Notes: a model not told the origin generated them from the letters alone. Counted from the first letter of the stretch, positions 12,533-26,070 are shown. The stretch is 64,000 bases of DNA from Pseudorasbora parva (GCF_024679245.1 NC_090176.1:25735046-25799045), one strand, 5' to 3'. Program-made: numbers and translations.

Positions 12533-14057
12533 TTAAGATTAGAGAGTGAGCTTTGGTGGCAGAGCAATGAAGAGGTGTGTTTGTCTGGGTTGATTTCAAA
12601 TATCAACAATGTTCAGCAACTACTGTACTTAGAAATATTGCTTACCCCACCTTCAAAACACATAAAACTGTGAGAATGCAGCACTTGCCAGATCGGGCAA
12701 ATGACAGTTCCGTCTACCGTTCCGAACATAGTTTATAGTGGCTCCAGGCCATCAGGCAGTCCTTATTGTCAAGCCCTGTTGTTTATCACATTCTGGATTT
12801 AAACACTGTTCAATACTTATGTGGTGCTCTGTCCTTAAAAAAAAAAAAGCTTCAGAATTTTTTTCCCTAGGATACGTCCATGGCTCCTAATTGCAAGGAA
12901 AAGATCAACCAGTTAAATTCTCCGTGTGCGTTCCATAGAAGATATTAAGTCACACATGTTTGTTGTTTGATCCCCCCTAAATGTTCCCCTGATAGACTTA
13001 AGTGATGAGTCAGCTGCAATAAAGATTTTTGATTTCAGGAAGTTAAAGTATAATAAGGAATAAATTGGCAATGATGCTGGCAATACTGTTAATGCTAATG
13101 GAACTCATAATGGTGATGTTAATAGAATCAATTTAAAAATATTTTGATGCATCCAATATATTCCAAATGCATGACATTTTATGTTACATTGTTTTTCTGT
13201 CTGTATCATTTGAGCCATCTTGCATTCAAAAAGGCATCACAAACACAAAAGCACAATCCTGTCTAGATATGCTTTGTAATAAGGGAACCTCGGGCTGAAA
13301 TGAGCTAGTGTACCTACAAGCAAGTCTCCAGCGGGCTGCACTTATTTGCGTGTTGCCAGAGGGCAGGGAGCAGGCCTGCGGGGGAAAGCAGAGCATGTTT
13401 TTCCCCCAGGGTTGTCTCACAGCCATTAACTCCTGCCAAGTCCTCGCATTGATTCTCACTAAGGGGCTCAGCTCCACACCGGGTTAGACAACAGTTAGAA
13501 ACGCAACTTTTAATGGAGGGACGAAGGCAATGGTATGAGGTCTCATGCATCCAAACATTAAAACAAACTTTATGGCATGTAGGGTCAAGGGATACAAATA
13601 ATGTCAACAAACTATACACGTACACATACACCCACACTTACATGCACAAAATAAATAGAAAAAGAAAATGTTGAAGGTGAGGAACAGGCTGTAGAGGGAC
13701 CACAGCTCGACAAAGGACAGACAGGAGCGTGTTTCCATGCCAATGAGCTCTATGGAGATGGTCTGGCTCAGAAATAATATAGTGGCTGGAATGAGGTACC
13801 TGTACACTACAGCTCTACTTCACAAGAAAAATCTGCTGGGCGCTCCAGCCTGCTCTAATGCTTTGATGCACAACTGATTCTTTGTAATGTAAAATCATAA
13901 TAAATTATTAGAACCTGTGAACAAAGGTTACAAAATCTATAGAAAGATTATAGTATTATTATAGTAAGAATATAGTATACAAAATTTAATTACTTTTTTG
14001 ATCATTATGGTTTCCAGAGATGGAGATTTTTTTTAAAGTGCCATTACTTTGGTTGAT

Positions 14058-14061
<4 letters not shown>

Positions 14062-14092
<31 letters not shown>
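14062..14092 (+). repeat. Poly(A) tract, 31 nt
   Basis: Uninterrupted A run. No target duplication or retroposed body was recognised upstream, so I do not call a retroposon. Confidence 0.9.
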
Positions 14093-14094
<2 letters not shown>

Positions 14095-14924
14095 ACACAC
14101 TACGGTTGGAAGGTTAGGTATGCTTTTATGTTTTCTTTTTTTGAGAAATGCCTTAAATTGATCAAAAGTGACAGTAAAGGTGTTCATATTGGTATGAAGT
14201 AGACAGTATACTATAGAGGTTTAAATATAAAACAGTTACTTTAGTTTTAATTGTAATAACAGTATTTACAATACTACTGTTCTTACTGTATTTTGGATCA
14301 AATAAATGCAGTCTTGATGAACATAAGAGGCTTCTTTTAAAACATCAATAGGCTGGGTGCTAACAAATCTGTTGGCTAAAAACAGTATACCTTTGTGTAA
14401 ATTATGAATGTTGGATCATTTTTGGCACCGGCACAGGTCCATTTAACACTCCATGTGTTGATTAATCTGACCAAATGGTGACATTGTGGGGACAAAATAT
14501 AACCACACTAAAGTAAAACCTGATGTTTTACTGATTTTTTTACAAATGTTTTGTTGGTTTTTGTTGGTTTAGCTTAAAAAAGTAAGTAACCTAGTTAAAA
14601 TGTTGAGTTTATTGAGTTGATACAATGAAGGAAATTTGTTTAATAAATATAAACTCAAAATATTATTGTATCTGAACCACATCAAAAATTGGATAAATCC
14701 TATATCATAATCAGATAAAGCACTATTTGGCATGTTTTACTGCGTCATCAGAAATAAAACACATAGACTTACCCAATATGCTTACACAATCTTTTAATAA
14801 TATTTTAATAAAGGTTGTCGAATTTCAAAACATTTTCATTGTATTAACTCAAAATTTTATTTTCAATGAACTCAATATTTTAAGGCAACCAAGTAACTTC
14901 TTTTCTAAATAATTTTTTACAGTA

Positions 14925-16338
14925 TACAAATTGTGAATAAAAACAGAACGCAATGATGTTGAAGTTTCAAATTTCTATATTTTATTCAGAATACAACACA
15001 CATGACATAACTGTTAAAACTGAGAAAAAGTATAATTTTAAAAGAAAAATAAATTGATTTTAAATTTCACGGCATCAAAAAAAGTTGGGACAAGGCCATG
15101 TTTACCACTGTGTGGCATCCCCTCTTCATTTTATAACAGTCTGCAAACATCTGGGGATTGAGGAGACAAGTTGCTCAAGTTTAGGAATAGGAATGTTGTC
15201 TAATTCTTGTCTGATACAGGCATCTAGATGCTCAACTGTCTTAGGTCTTCTTCCTCTTTATGATGTGCCACATGTTTTCAATGGGTGAAAGTTCTGGACT
15301 GCAGGCTGGCCATTTCAGTTGCCGGATCCTCCATCTATGCAGCCATGATGTGGTACTTGATGCAATATGTGGTATGGCATTGTCATGTTGGAAAATGCAA
15401 GGTCTTCCCTGAAAGAGACGATGTCTGGATGGGAGCATATGTTGTTCTAGAACTTAGAAATACCTTTTAGCATTGATGGTGCCTTTTCAGATGTGCAAGC
15501 TTCCCATGCCACATGCCACATGCACTCATGCAACCCCATACCATCAGAGATACAGGCTTCTACACAGAGCGCTGATAAAAACTTGAGTTGTCCTTGTCCT
15601 CTTTGGTCCGGATGACATGGCGTCCCAGTTTTCCAAAAAGAACTTTAAAATTTGATTCGTTTGACCACAGAACAGTTTTCCACTTTGCCACAGTCCATTT
15701 TAAATGAGCCTTGGCCCAAAGAAAACGCCTGCGCTTCTGGATGGTTTAGATATGGCTTCTTTTTTGACCTTTAGAGTTTTAGCCGGCAAAGGTGAATTTT
15801 GTTCACCGAACAATGTTTTCTGGAAGTGTTGTGATTATCTGAATCTTTGGATGAGTTTATGCACTGTAGATGATGATAACTTCAAACTCTTTGCAATTTT
15901 TCTCTGAGAAGCTCCTTTCTGATATTGCTCCACTATTTTTCGCCGCAGCATTGAGGGAATTGGTGATCCTCTGCCCATCTTGACATCTGAGAGAGACTGC
16001 CACTCTGAGAGGCTCTTTTTATACCCAATCATGTTGCAAATTGTACCTAATAAGTTGCAAATCCTCCAGCTGTACCTTATATGAAGGCTACATTTAACTT
16101 TTCTGCCCTCTTATTGCTACATGTCCCAACTTTTTTGGAATGTGTAGCTCTCATGAAATCGTAAATGAGTAAATGCCAAAGTATGACATTTCAAAATGTC
16201 TTACTTTCAACATTTGATATGTTATCTACCGCTATATTCTATTGTAAATAAAATATAAGTTAATGAGATTTGTAAATTATTTCATTCCTTTTTATTCACA
16301 GTTTGTACAGTGTCCAAACTTTTTTGGAATCGGGTTTG
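14925..16338 (-). mobile_element. Tc1-like transposon with long inverted ends (CAAACCCGATTCC type)
   Basis: The right end (read on minus) begins CAAACCCGATTCCAAAAAAG after a TA at 16339-16340. A similar ACTGTACAAACTGTGAATAAA stretch just inside pairs with TACAAATTGTGAATAAAAA at the left end, so the inverted repeats are about 200 bp long; the outermost 30 or so bases on the left are lost. The internal AAAAAAGTTGGGACA repeats at 15076-15092 and near 16125-16140 mark the inner ends of the repeats. Confidence 0.85.
15241..15975 (-). pseudogene. Tc1/mariner-type transposase remnant
   Basis: An N-terminal helix-turn-helix piece (MGRGSPIPSMLRRKIVEQYQ…ASQRKIAKSLKLSSSTV, 15975-15835) and a C-terminal catalytic piece (FQHDNAIPH with the second Asp, then WPACSPELSPIENMW with the catalytic Glu, 15438-15241) are in correct order on the minus strand. 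The middle is broken by stops and shifts, including the region of the first catalytic Asp. Not functional. Confidence 0.85.
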
Positions 16339-16344
16339 TACACA

Positions 16345-17584
16345 GAACCACCATAACATTATGACCACCTTCCTAATATTGTTAATATTGTGTTGGTCCT
16401 CCTTTAGTTGTCAAAACAATCCTGACCTTTCAACCCATGGACTCCACTAGACCACCGAATGTGTGCTGGGGTATCTGGCAACATGATGTTAGCAGAAGTT
16501 TCTTTAAGTCTTGTAATTTGCGAGGTGAAGCCTCCAAGGATCGGACATCCTACAGATGCTCGATTTGATTGAAATCTTGGGTATTTGAAGGTTAATGTCT
16601 AATATTAATGTCTCATGTGTAGGTCAACACTTCAAGATCATTGTGCTCCTCAAACCATTCCAGAACCCTTTTTGCTTTGAAGCAAGACGCATTATCCTGC
16701 TAAAAGAGGTCACAGCCACCAGGGAATACTGCTTCAATGAAAGGGTGTACATGGTCTGTAACAATGCTTAGGTAGGTGGTACGTGTCAAAGTAACATCCA
16801 CATGGATAGCAGGACCAAAAAATAAATAAATAAAACCAGGTCTCCAAATTAAAAATGTCTTGCCAAATTTAATTTCTTTAAATTAAATTGCATCAATTCA
16901 CAAAAATTAAATTTTGCCAACTGAAAAATGTAGATTTGATCATCACTAGAAAATATTCAGTTGGAGACATTTTTTTTTTTTACAGTGAAGGTTTCCCAGC
17001 AGAACATTGCCTAAAGCATCACACTGATGCTTACATGCCCACTGTTGGCTTTTTTGGTAGTAAACAGGAGTCAGCATGGGCAGCTTGACTGTTCACCATG
17101 CAGCCCCATACAACAAATTGCAATGCATTATGTATTCTGACACCTTTCTATCAGAACCAGCATTAAATTCTTAAACAATTTGAGCTACACCTCGTCTGTT
17201 TGATTGGACCACAGGGGCCAGCCTTCGCTCCCCATATGCATTAATGAGCCTTAGCCGCCCATGACCCTTACCCTAACCCGGTTCACCACTGTTCCTTCCT
17301 TGAACATCTTTTGATAGATACTGCCCTTTTTTGATAGATACTACCCAATACTGCACCCCACAAGAGCTGTAGTTTTGGAGATGCTCTGACCCAGTTGTCT
17401 ACCCATCTCAATTCGGGTATCAAACTTGCTCAAATCTTTATGCTTGCCCAATTTTCCTCCATCTAACACATCAAATTTGAGGACTTGGTGCCTAATATAT
17501 CCCACTCTTTAATGGGTGCTGTGATGAAGAAATAATCAGTGCTCTACACTTCATCTGTCAGTGGTCATAATGTTATGCCTGACA
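16345..17584 (-). mobile_element. Second Tc1-like transposon, different family, abutting the first
   Basis: CATAACATTATGACCAC near 16350 and its inverse near 17560-17576 are the inverted ends. The minus strand contains recognisable pieces of a Tc1 transposase: [15 protein letters not shown] (about 17396-17350) and HGRLRLINAYGERRLAPVV with SNRR and NAGSDRKVSEY (about 17262-17110). It begins only a few bases from the end of the preceding element, in the same orientation, but the end sequences and transposases differ, so it is a separate family. Confidence 0.75.
16480..17460 (-). pseudogene. Tc1-like transposase remnant (GERRLA…NAGSDRKVSEY family)
   Basis: The DNA-binding and linker parts are legible on the minus strand between about 17460 and 17110; the catalytic half (toward 16480) is scrambled by indels and a simple A-rich insertion near 16815-16985. 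No frame longer than about 40 codons survives. Confidence 0.65.
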
Positions 17585-18322
17585 TATGCCTATATCACCA
17601 TATACTTTCATTAGTTCAGGATAAAACAGCCATTATCAATGGAAAGTTCCACCATGATAGAAAAACAAATGTGTGTGTGAGGTCAGTGAGGAGGTCTTTC
17701 CTTTTGTGAGTGACATTGTTTTGTCCGGGGACTGAAGTCCAGAGGGACTCAATTTAATGAGCTCCAATTTTTATTCTAATGACCCACCCCACCATTCATA
17801 TTCTTCTCTTCTAATCGCTTTCTCTGGTGTGGAAGATATTAACAACCTCTTCCTCGCGCACTCCAGGCCATTAGGAGGGTCTGCCTCAGCTGCACACACA
17901 CACCAGTCATCTCAATTACTCTTATGAGCACACAGAGGCCAATATCTCAGGAAACACACACATACACACATGCACACATGACAAGAGCGGGTGGAAGACT
18001 TGTGAGGGTGGAAAGTTGTGAAACTAGGCCAGACTACAACACGGTGCATTATCAGTGAAATCTTTATTTCTGTAGTGACAGTAAAGTGTGAGTTGTCATC
18101 TGTGCTTCTATAACTCTTATGCTAATTTCGAAGCTGGGGAGGGACTCCAGCAGTCTGCCATGAGCATGTTTTAAAGTTACAAACCCAAACCCTAAAGGGT
18201 GTCAGTGGAACTTATCTATAATTTATGGCTTCAGAACAGTCATGGTCGTTTCTTGCCCTCTGTCAAGCAGTCAGGTAGCCTACATGCACCTTTCCTGCGA
18301 CGGAAGGTGTTTTTAGACTCAC

Positions 18323-18730
18323 CAGGCTGCAGAACACTGATGCCCAGCGGGTTGGAGGTGCGGTTGGCCACCGTGCTCCAGGTGCTATCGTAATTCCTCC
18401 GATAGAGCAAGGCAGCACATTGGTACGTCCCGGCCTCCTTGCGTCCGGCTCGGGTGATGCTGAGACGGAAGTTGGTGTTAGTGGGTGTACGATCCACAAT
18501 GGTACGCGTGCCAAGACCCAGCAGCTGATCGCCCCACTGCAGAGTGCCGTCCCGCGTGAACGTCACCAAATCTCGGAACTCTCCGTCGCCTTCTGCTGGC
18601 TGGAAGCGCCATGTGACCGCAGCCGGAACGTTGGGATTGTGCCGTGGCTTCACGATGCACTGCAGGTCAAACGAGTCACCAAATGTCACGCTGGGCGTAC
18701 GAGAGGACGCCGACACGAAGAAGAAAGATT
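18323..18730 (-). CDS. igsf3: igsf3 exon encoding Ig domain 5 (V-type)
   Basis: A 408-nt internal exon (136 codons, phase 1 to phase 1). The acceptor is CTTGTTTCAG; the donor is CAGCCTG|GTGAGT. Framework residues are Cys25 (LQCIV), Trp41 (VTWRF) and EAGTYQC ending in Cys105. SRTPSVTFGDSFDLQC and DLVTFTRDG are near-identical to vertebrate IGSF3 Ig5. As in IGSF3 the EWI position is absent (LLYRRNY). A possible N-glycosylation site is NRT near the end. The exon is GC-rich in AT-rich surroundings. An (AT)n tract of about 58 units begins only 199 bp upstream of its acceptor in transcript terms. No Ig6 exon is seen between here and position 1. Confidence 0.95.
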
Positions 18731-18925
18731 CTGAAACAAGAACAAAAAAAGAGAATTCATATTAGCCAGAGTCAAAACTATGCTCTTATGACATTTGTTT
18801 CTGGTATTTTGTATTGGTTTTTGAGTCTTTTATTAGGGTTAATACAATTAAAAACCGATTTTGCACGTACATAAGACTTAGCTATTTGTTATTTTATTGA
18901 CATAGCAACAACCCTAAAACACATG

Positions 18926-19047
<122 letters not shown>

Positions 19048-20820
19048 CATTATCTATATATATTGTGTATGCATTGCTACAATGCTTATTTTTTATATGC
19101 CACTATATATGTATCTATATAATATGATTGTTGTTTAATGTTTTTTAAGTACTTATTCTCTTCACTTGACAGTCAATCTGAGGTCTGCTAGCCCTTCAGG
19201 CCCAAGCCTGTCACACAAGTAAACATGATGACAGAACTGTGGATGACTTAATTGGAAATTCACAGCTGATACTGATGAGTCTGTGAATCTGCTAATGGGC
19301 ATATAGACAACAAGACTATTCCCTAGTTTATTGCTACTGGCACCCTTCAGCAGCAATTTACATCTGCATTGCTCATACTATACAGAATCATAGGAAAAAT
19401 AAACTTGTTACAAGGGAATGCCCAGGCTGTTTTGTCTTTCCATTTGAAGAGGCAGCAAATTTCTGCATGAGATTTCTGAAACCCAAATAGTTTTCCCTGT
19501 GGAAGGGTAAAGCGGCGTTTGGCCATTTCTGAGTGTTTTCGCTTGATATGGATGACAGCTGCTGGAGGCCATACGGAGCCGGATACAGCGAGATCCATTC
19601 CTAGCATACCTGCCAGTGCCCTAATGATGCCACGCTGCTGGGCTGTAACAGAGGGCAGGTTAACGCAACACCCGCCGGGCACAAGCTTTGCCCAGATCTC
19701 AGCAGTACCACACGGGGCTCTGGCAAAGTTGAGGAAGTGAATTTCATTCGGAGAGCTTCTTTGTCCTTCAATTATGCAAACAATCTATTAAAGGAATGGG
19801 GCAGTAAAGTTAGATGTCTACATTAACAGACTACTCTGTCTGCATGCTAATACGCCTCAAAGATTTCCTGGGAGAAATCCCAGAGTTCAGACGATCACTG
19901 GGCTGAGAAAGGCTAGCAGGGGTTTGTTCTGTTTGAGATCGGCAGAATTAATCTACTCTGCGTTATTTTGATCAAATTTGGACAAGGTGACCTGTAACAT
20001 GCCAACTCACTCCTGTGGGCAGCAATGGAGGAAAGCAGCCAAAAGAAGATTACACACACATCCCTTGTATATTGAGCTATGTGCTAATCTTTATTTAAAA
20101 AAATACATTTAATGAGCTCACTTTTGCTCAGATATTGACAAAAATATCTCAAACTAGGACTTTTGGTGGATTAGTAGCAGTGTTTTCTGCAGCTGAAGCT
20201 ACATGAGAGTTGTAAGATTGAAGTCATAATTGAATGTGATCAGATAAAAAGATTGTGTACCATGAAATAATGCTTTCTATTGTAATGTCTACGGCTGTAC
20301 TAAAAACAAACATTAAGCACGGCTTGTGTTATCCAATTCAGGAAATGCACAAACTCGAGAGTTAATGTCAGAATCGATCTGAGGAATCCTTATTATCCAA
20401 ATGAATCAATGAATCAATTCACTTTCAGTCACTAGGAATGGGCAATACCACTTATATTCTTTCTGATGACAAGTGTCATTTAATGCCATTATTGATCCTA
20501 ACACCCACACTTCCAAATGCAGAGATTTTGTGATTTCTGGCAATAAAATCGGTAATGGTTATTACATCAAACAATACAAAAACTCATTAGCCTATAATAA
20601 ATGTCATAATTAGCATGATTGCTTTTTAATGGACTGAAATATCTCCATATGAAGCTAGATGAAGTTTTCTCTGTCATTACTCAAGTAAGCACCTATCTGT
20701 ATGAACGTACTCCTGTTCAGATGAGCATAAGGAGAAATAGTTACTCACTATTCTAAACAAACACATTTTTACTTGAAAGCTTACAATATTAACCATTTTA
20801 AATAAACTATTATATTTTAA

Positions 20821-21074
20821 TGGTTAGTTCACCCAAAAATAAATTTTTTAAACTTTTACTCGCCCTCATTTCGTTCCAAACCTAAATGACTATTTCTTCT
20901 ATGGAACATAACAGATGATATTCTCTCATTGTTTTTTGTCTATAAAATGGAAATCAATGGTCAGCAAAACTGTTTGGTTACCAACACTCTTCAAAATATC
21001 TTTTATGTTCCACAGAACAAAGCTATACAGGTTTGGAACGACGTGAGGGGGAGTAAAATTTGACAGATATCCCT
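20821..21074. mobile_element. Short foldback MITE, complete, TTAA-flanked
   Basis: TTAA at 20817-20820 and 21075-21078. The left arm (GGTTAGTTCACCC…CTCATTTCGTTCCAAACC…TTCTATGGAACATAA) is mirrored by the right arm (TTATGTTCCACAGAAC…GGTTTGGAACGACGTGAG…GATATCCCT). The middle carries TGGAAATCAATGGTC and CTGTTTGGTTACCAACA, typical of this cyprinid family. Confidence 0.85.
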
Positions 21075-22974
21075 TTAAAACAGTAAAATGAATTACTAAA
21101 ATAGTACAAACAAAATGAACAAGGTTTATTGGATGATCAGACGTAGAAAGAAAAGAGAGGAATGAACAGAAAAGATTCTGAAAAATATAGGACGGGCTTG
21201 AGCGGGATGTATAGATCTCCAAAGAACGACAGAACGAGAGAGGAAGGCAGATAGAAAGCGATTTCAGTCTCTTGTAAACACATGATAAGAAAGTGCTTCC
21301 TATCCATTCCGTGTTTGACTGCAGACAGCAGGGAGCCATGGTCAATGCCATCTTCTCTAGAGAGCAGGGCTATAGGACACATGCTGAGAGTCATTCTTTA
21401 TAGGCACACTAACACAAGAGCTTTCACATACACGACCTCTCTCACATTCCAGCATTTTCCCCACTGTTACTTTGTGTGATCCACAGTACAGTTTTTAATA
21501 TCTAATCAATGATCACAGAACAATCACGGCACCTGGAGAAGTGGGCGAAAGAGCAGCATGAGCGAGCCCAGGCAGAGTCAGAGCTGTGTTTGATTATTCC
21601 AGACACACACACATGCTCAGAAAAACATGTGGCATACACCCACCCTCACGCACAGTGGGAATAGAGATTTCAAATCTAGCAGGCTGACACAAGGGGAGGC
21701 TTCAGTCGGCCTCTGGATGCCTTTTCATGTCAAGAATCAGCCCTCTACAACTGGCTGTTGCTTTGGTCACAGCACTTGCATCTCTTGGCTGTCAAACGGC
21801 TTATCGGTCTATTATAACATGCTGTATATCTAATCCAAATTCTTAATTTTTGTACACAAGCATTATTATTGAAATTTCATGGTTGATAATGTGGTGATCA
21901 AATTAATTGCAAGCGAAGGGTTGCTGCTGGAAATATGCAAGGTCCATTCAGGGCCCATTCCACAAACCATGATGGACATGAACATGATTGACATTAGAGA
22001 ACAGTCAGGAACTCACCGCGCCTTCAAATGAGCTGTGTAGACAAACAAATTACAAATATAAGAGCATATAGAAGATTAGATTATCTTTTTTTTTAGATGA
22101 CCTCTCTCTAGCATGCTGTTCTATCCAAACTATGTGTTTGGATTATCTGTCATAGCGTTGGTTTGATTGGTCATGTGATCTATGTAACCATCTGACTCCT
22201 GCACTAATCATTGTAAACTCGGCATTGAAAACGGTTTCAAAAACAAAACGTTTGCTTTTTTTTCTCTCAGTAATGATATTATGTCACAAACAGTTTTTTT
22301 TTCCTCCTGATTTTCTCTTAGGACACATGCTTTTCTATCATAACAAACATGAAATGTAAGGGTTTGGGTAAATTATTATTATTATTATTTTTTTTTTTTA
22401 AAGAACTTGCTTATGCTCATCAAGGTTTACAGGTATTTGATAAAGCAAAAATAGTCAAATTCTTGCAAATTACTAGAATTTTAAATAACAGTTTTTCTAA
22501 ACACATTTTAAAATCTGTGTTATTCATGTGATGGCAAAGCTGAATTTCTTGTCTTCAGTGTCACATTCTCAGTGTCACATTCACAATTTTGGATTCTCTG
22601 ATAAACAGAAATTATAAACAGAAATATTTTGAAAAATTAAACATGTCTTAACTGTCCCTTTTTATCAATTTCACGCATCATTGCAGAATAAAAATATGAA
22701 TTTCTTTTTTTTTAAAGAAAGAAAGAAACTTAAAACAACGATTTGACAGTGTCATTTCTACAGACACTACAATGGTTGTAATATAACAAACTCTCAACAG
22801 CATCTTTTTTTAAAGCATAATTCAACACAATGCAAATTAGCGTGAGCAAATAAGCAAATGGAAGTCAATGAAATGAACCAATATTGAACTGATTTCAACT
22901 AAATAATGATGGTTTACTATTGTCTTTTTAAAGTTGATTTACAGCAGAATTGAATTCTGTTTGCATAATTGAAA

Positions 22975-23299
22975 TCGTCGTGGTGCTCGCGTGAACAGCA
23001 TCGGCTGCCGTGACCCTCGAAAGCGCTAAGACTGACATAGGCTAGAACAAAATTGTTGTTTTTGCACACAAAAAGGTTGAATCACTGGAGTCACATGGAC
23101 TACATAAAAAAAATTAAAATAATTACTACCTTTTTGGGCCTTGACATTTTTTATTACATTGCTGTCTATGGAGGTGTCAGAGGGCACTCGGATTTAATCA
23201 AAAATAACCTCCTAAGATAAACGAAGGTCTTACGGGTTTGGAACGACATGAAGGTAAGTAATCAATGACAGAATTTTCATTTTTGGGTGAACTAACCCT
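22975..23299. mobile_element. Right half of the long foldback MITE
   Basis: The segment contains GAATCACTGGAGTCACATGG, then CTGTCTATGGAGG, then AACGAAGGTCTTACGGGTTT, and ends GAACTAACCCT before TTAA at 23300-23303. This is the right arm of the same long foldback family as 39454-41200 and 47441-48151. The left arm is absent. Confidence 0.75.
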
Positions 23300-25662
23300 T
23301 TAAAGCTCTATTAATAAATGTGACCTGACTAGACATCTGTCACAGATGAGTTACCGGCCTCTCATCTATCTCTATTTTTGGTCGTTTTTGATTGTTCGTT
23401 TGTTAGTTAAATCACCAAAAGTTTGTAAACCAAAGTTATTTCACCTAATCATCTAAAATAGCATGCTCACTAGCAGATGTACTATTAAACCCCCAAAAAT
23501 TATATTTATCCATCATCCAGTTCACATGCTGGGAGCTCTAACTAATTTCGTAGCAATAATAATAAAAAAAAGTAACTCATGGCAGAACGCGTGTTTGCGC
23601 TTACCTCTGGGTGTCATGTGTAACCCAGCCAAACGGTTCCACCGCTACAGGGCGGCCTGCAGCCAGTCAGCACCCACACCACTGCCAGACACTAATGAGC
23701 ATGTTAAGACTCTCTCAGCAGAATAACACCACAAACTGGGCCCTGCTTCACACCCCGTCCTGATCCTTCATCCATACAGTCAATGCTAGAAAACACAACG
23801 CTGCTATTTTTACTCCCCACCACCAACACGCCTGTCACAGGGCAAGAGCACTGTCTAAGCCTACATGGACGCACAAGAGTGACTATCACATGATCACGTG
23901 CACATTTTACTTAAACAAATCGACTCCTGCGACACACCTGGAGAAGTCTGAACCTTCAGTAAAAGGCAAAGCAGCTGACATGAAGAGTCACGATGCTACT
24001 CTTTGAGCTTCAAATCAAAAGAGGAGCTGATGAAACACTTCAACAAAGCTGATCCAGACAGCAGAGGAAGTAAAAATGATCAATGTCATCGCAAAGGAGG
24101 AGCATAGATATAAATAATTAAGATGAATAAATAAAAAAAAGCTGTGTCTTTGTCACCTCATAAAAGCTTTGATATGCAGGATACATTGAGACTAGATGCT
24201 GGATAATATTTGCACCTTAAAGCTGCTTTCATGGTTCTTTGACAAATGACTTTCCCAATCCTTTGTGATTACCACACACAAAAAAAAACAAAAAAAAAAC
24301 TCAATTTTACAGATTGCTATAAAAGCATGTTTTTTGCTTTGCAAAAAGTGATGTAAACATCTGGGATGGAGGATTTCTTAAAATTAATTAAATTAATTCT
24401 TATTATAATATATGAATGCATTTTAAAATAAAAAAGTGAACCAAATGACAAAATAAAGAATGACCATTTCCAAACGAGGTTTTCCAAAAATTCCCACCAT
24501 CCCATCTATCCTGGTCCTCCCCCAAACAGGCAGCTTCACAACAAGCATACGCCATAAGAAATTGTTATGCAGGGATGCGCCAAAAAAGCTAAATTTTACC
24601 GCTTTCTTGAGAAAGACAATCTAAAAACTTCTGACTTACAGATGTTTCTGCAAACTAAGTTGTAATAGGAGAAAGTATACAAAAAGTTACACGCATAACA
24701 TTCAAAGCAGGAGACATATTGTATGTTATCAAGAACTGATCAAGTATCTTTTTCAAAAAAAAACCTCATTGTTACGCAACACATGCTGTCACGATTTTTT
24801 TTTATTGTAGCATCTGCCAGCTTGCCATCCAGTCCTTTTGTTCACTTTCTGCCGTGTGCACGCATGTGCGTATGTGTATGTGTTCGCATTACACACGCAG
24901 TTAAAGAACAGACTGGGAAGTCACGGCTATTGATTGTGATGGAAAGCTGACAGCGTGTTCCACTGTGCTACATAAACAGGATGCTATGTAAGCATGATCA
25001 TGAGTGAGCTATCGACTTCATATAGAGGGGATCCAGCTTTACAACGCACATGCCACTTTAACACTCACTCTACTCCACTTGAGTGAGTACATTTTCCTGT
25101 CACTCTGTGAGCTCAAGTGGGAGTTTGCATAAGCTTGTTCGTATGAAGCAGAAAACAACAGAATATTTATGATGTCATAAATATGACGTGTTGCTGACTG
25201 TAAAATACATTGCAATACTGCAAATAGTAATAACTAAGTGCAAATACACTATATATGCAAATACAGTGTTATAAATGCACTTATTTTGCTATTCTCACAT
25301 ACATAAATGAACTATAGTGTCCTGCACCCACTAGTAAAAAATTATATCTGGTGTCCAAAATTATACTTTGGTTTGACTGTAGTATGATTTAGAGTAAATG
25401 TACTACTTTAAATCTATTCATTTATCTATTTTATATCTTTTAAGATGTACTTTATATATGTGAGAGAAGCTACATTTTTAGGAGCCATTACTCCAGTCTT
25501 TAGAACCACACGGAAAAACAGTTGTGCTGCTTAATATTTTTGTGGTAACCGTTATATATTTTTTCTGGTTTAATTATTTTAATTACATACATTTTTAAAC
25601 ATTTACATATTTTAAATGCATATAAATCTTTCTTTCTTTTTAAACCATATATGTGGTCTTAC

Positions 25663-26070
25663 CAACTGATTTTACGGTGACGGGCTTGATGGCAGATTCG
25701 TCTCCAATCTGTTGCCAAATCCAGTCAGGTCCAGTACCACTCTGGGACCACTCGGTGGCGCTGCATCTGTACTGGCCCTCATCTGTAGGGAAGGCATTAT
25801 ACAGGAACAGGGTGAACGTATCAGGCCGAACCCGCTCCACCCGGATCTCTCCATAGCTGCTGCGCTCCCTAAAAGTGGGCCCAGGAGTGACCGTGCCCTC
25901 ACGATCCACAGAAGCCACGTTCACAGCAGGACCCGCCCCCATCTTATCCGTCCACTGCCACGTCACCGACAAGGGACCCAGAGTGCTGCTAACAATGCAG
26001 GTCAGCTGGATGGTCTCCCCCTCCATTATCTCAGAAGAGTTACTGTATAACGACACAGTGATGTTACTTC
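25663..26070 (-). CDS. igsf3: igsf3 exon encoding Ig domain 4 (V-type)
   Basis: A 408-nt internal exon (136 codons, phase 1 to phase 1). The acceptor is TTTTTCATAG; the donor is CAGTTG|GTAAGA. Framework residues are Cys25 (LTCIV), Trp38 (VTWQW) and DEGQYRC ending in Cys103. An EW pair follows at 107-108 (EWS rather than EWI or EWV). The DREGTVTPG stretch resembles the DRDGTVQPG segment of IGSF3 Ig4. Possible N-glycosylation sites are NIT at residue 3 and NSS at residue 11. An open frame runs on into the intron on both sides, so ORF ends here are not exon ends; the splice sites above set the limits. Ig4 is the most diverged of the four domains, but order, phase and motifs leave little doubt. 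Confidence 0.93.

Larger units (their letters stand above)
1..18322 (-). other. igsf3 intron after Ig5 (partial, more than 18.3 kb)
   Basis: No host exon is detectable. An Ig6 exon would be an open stretch of about 130-140 codons on the minus strand with Cys/Trp/DxGxYxC spacing, and none is present. Positions 1-5294 hold no repeat I can name apart from a short (CA)n at 3311-3330; this part is ordinary AT-rich intron. The rest is largely mobile elements, listed separately. Stretches 7812-9526, 11000-12100, 12537-14900 and 17590-18322 show nothing further that I can support beyond a 31-nt poly(A) at 14062-14092 and an unassigned motif-poor block. Confidence 0.7.

Noticed and set aside
13226..13637. 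Minus-strand frames of 83 and 107 codons near a GC-richer patch
   Set aside because: Tested as a candidate Ig6 exon: lacks the Cys/Trp/DxGxYxC framework and splice borders.
18263..18734. Other-frame and opposite-strand ORFs of up to 104 codons over the Ig5 exon
   Set aside because: They overlap a firmly supported GC-rich coding exon and have no domain content; they are shadows. The same holds for the extra frames over Ig2, Ig3 and Ig4.
20926..21351. A 141-codon minus-strand frame with hydrophobic stretches
   Set aside because: It starts in ordinary intron and runs through a foldback MITE; the translation of one arm explains much of it, and no domain is seen.
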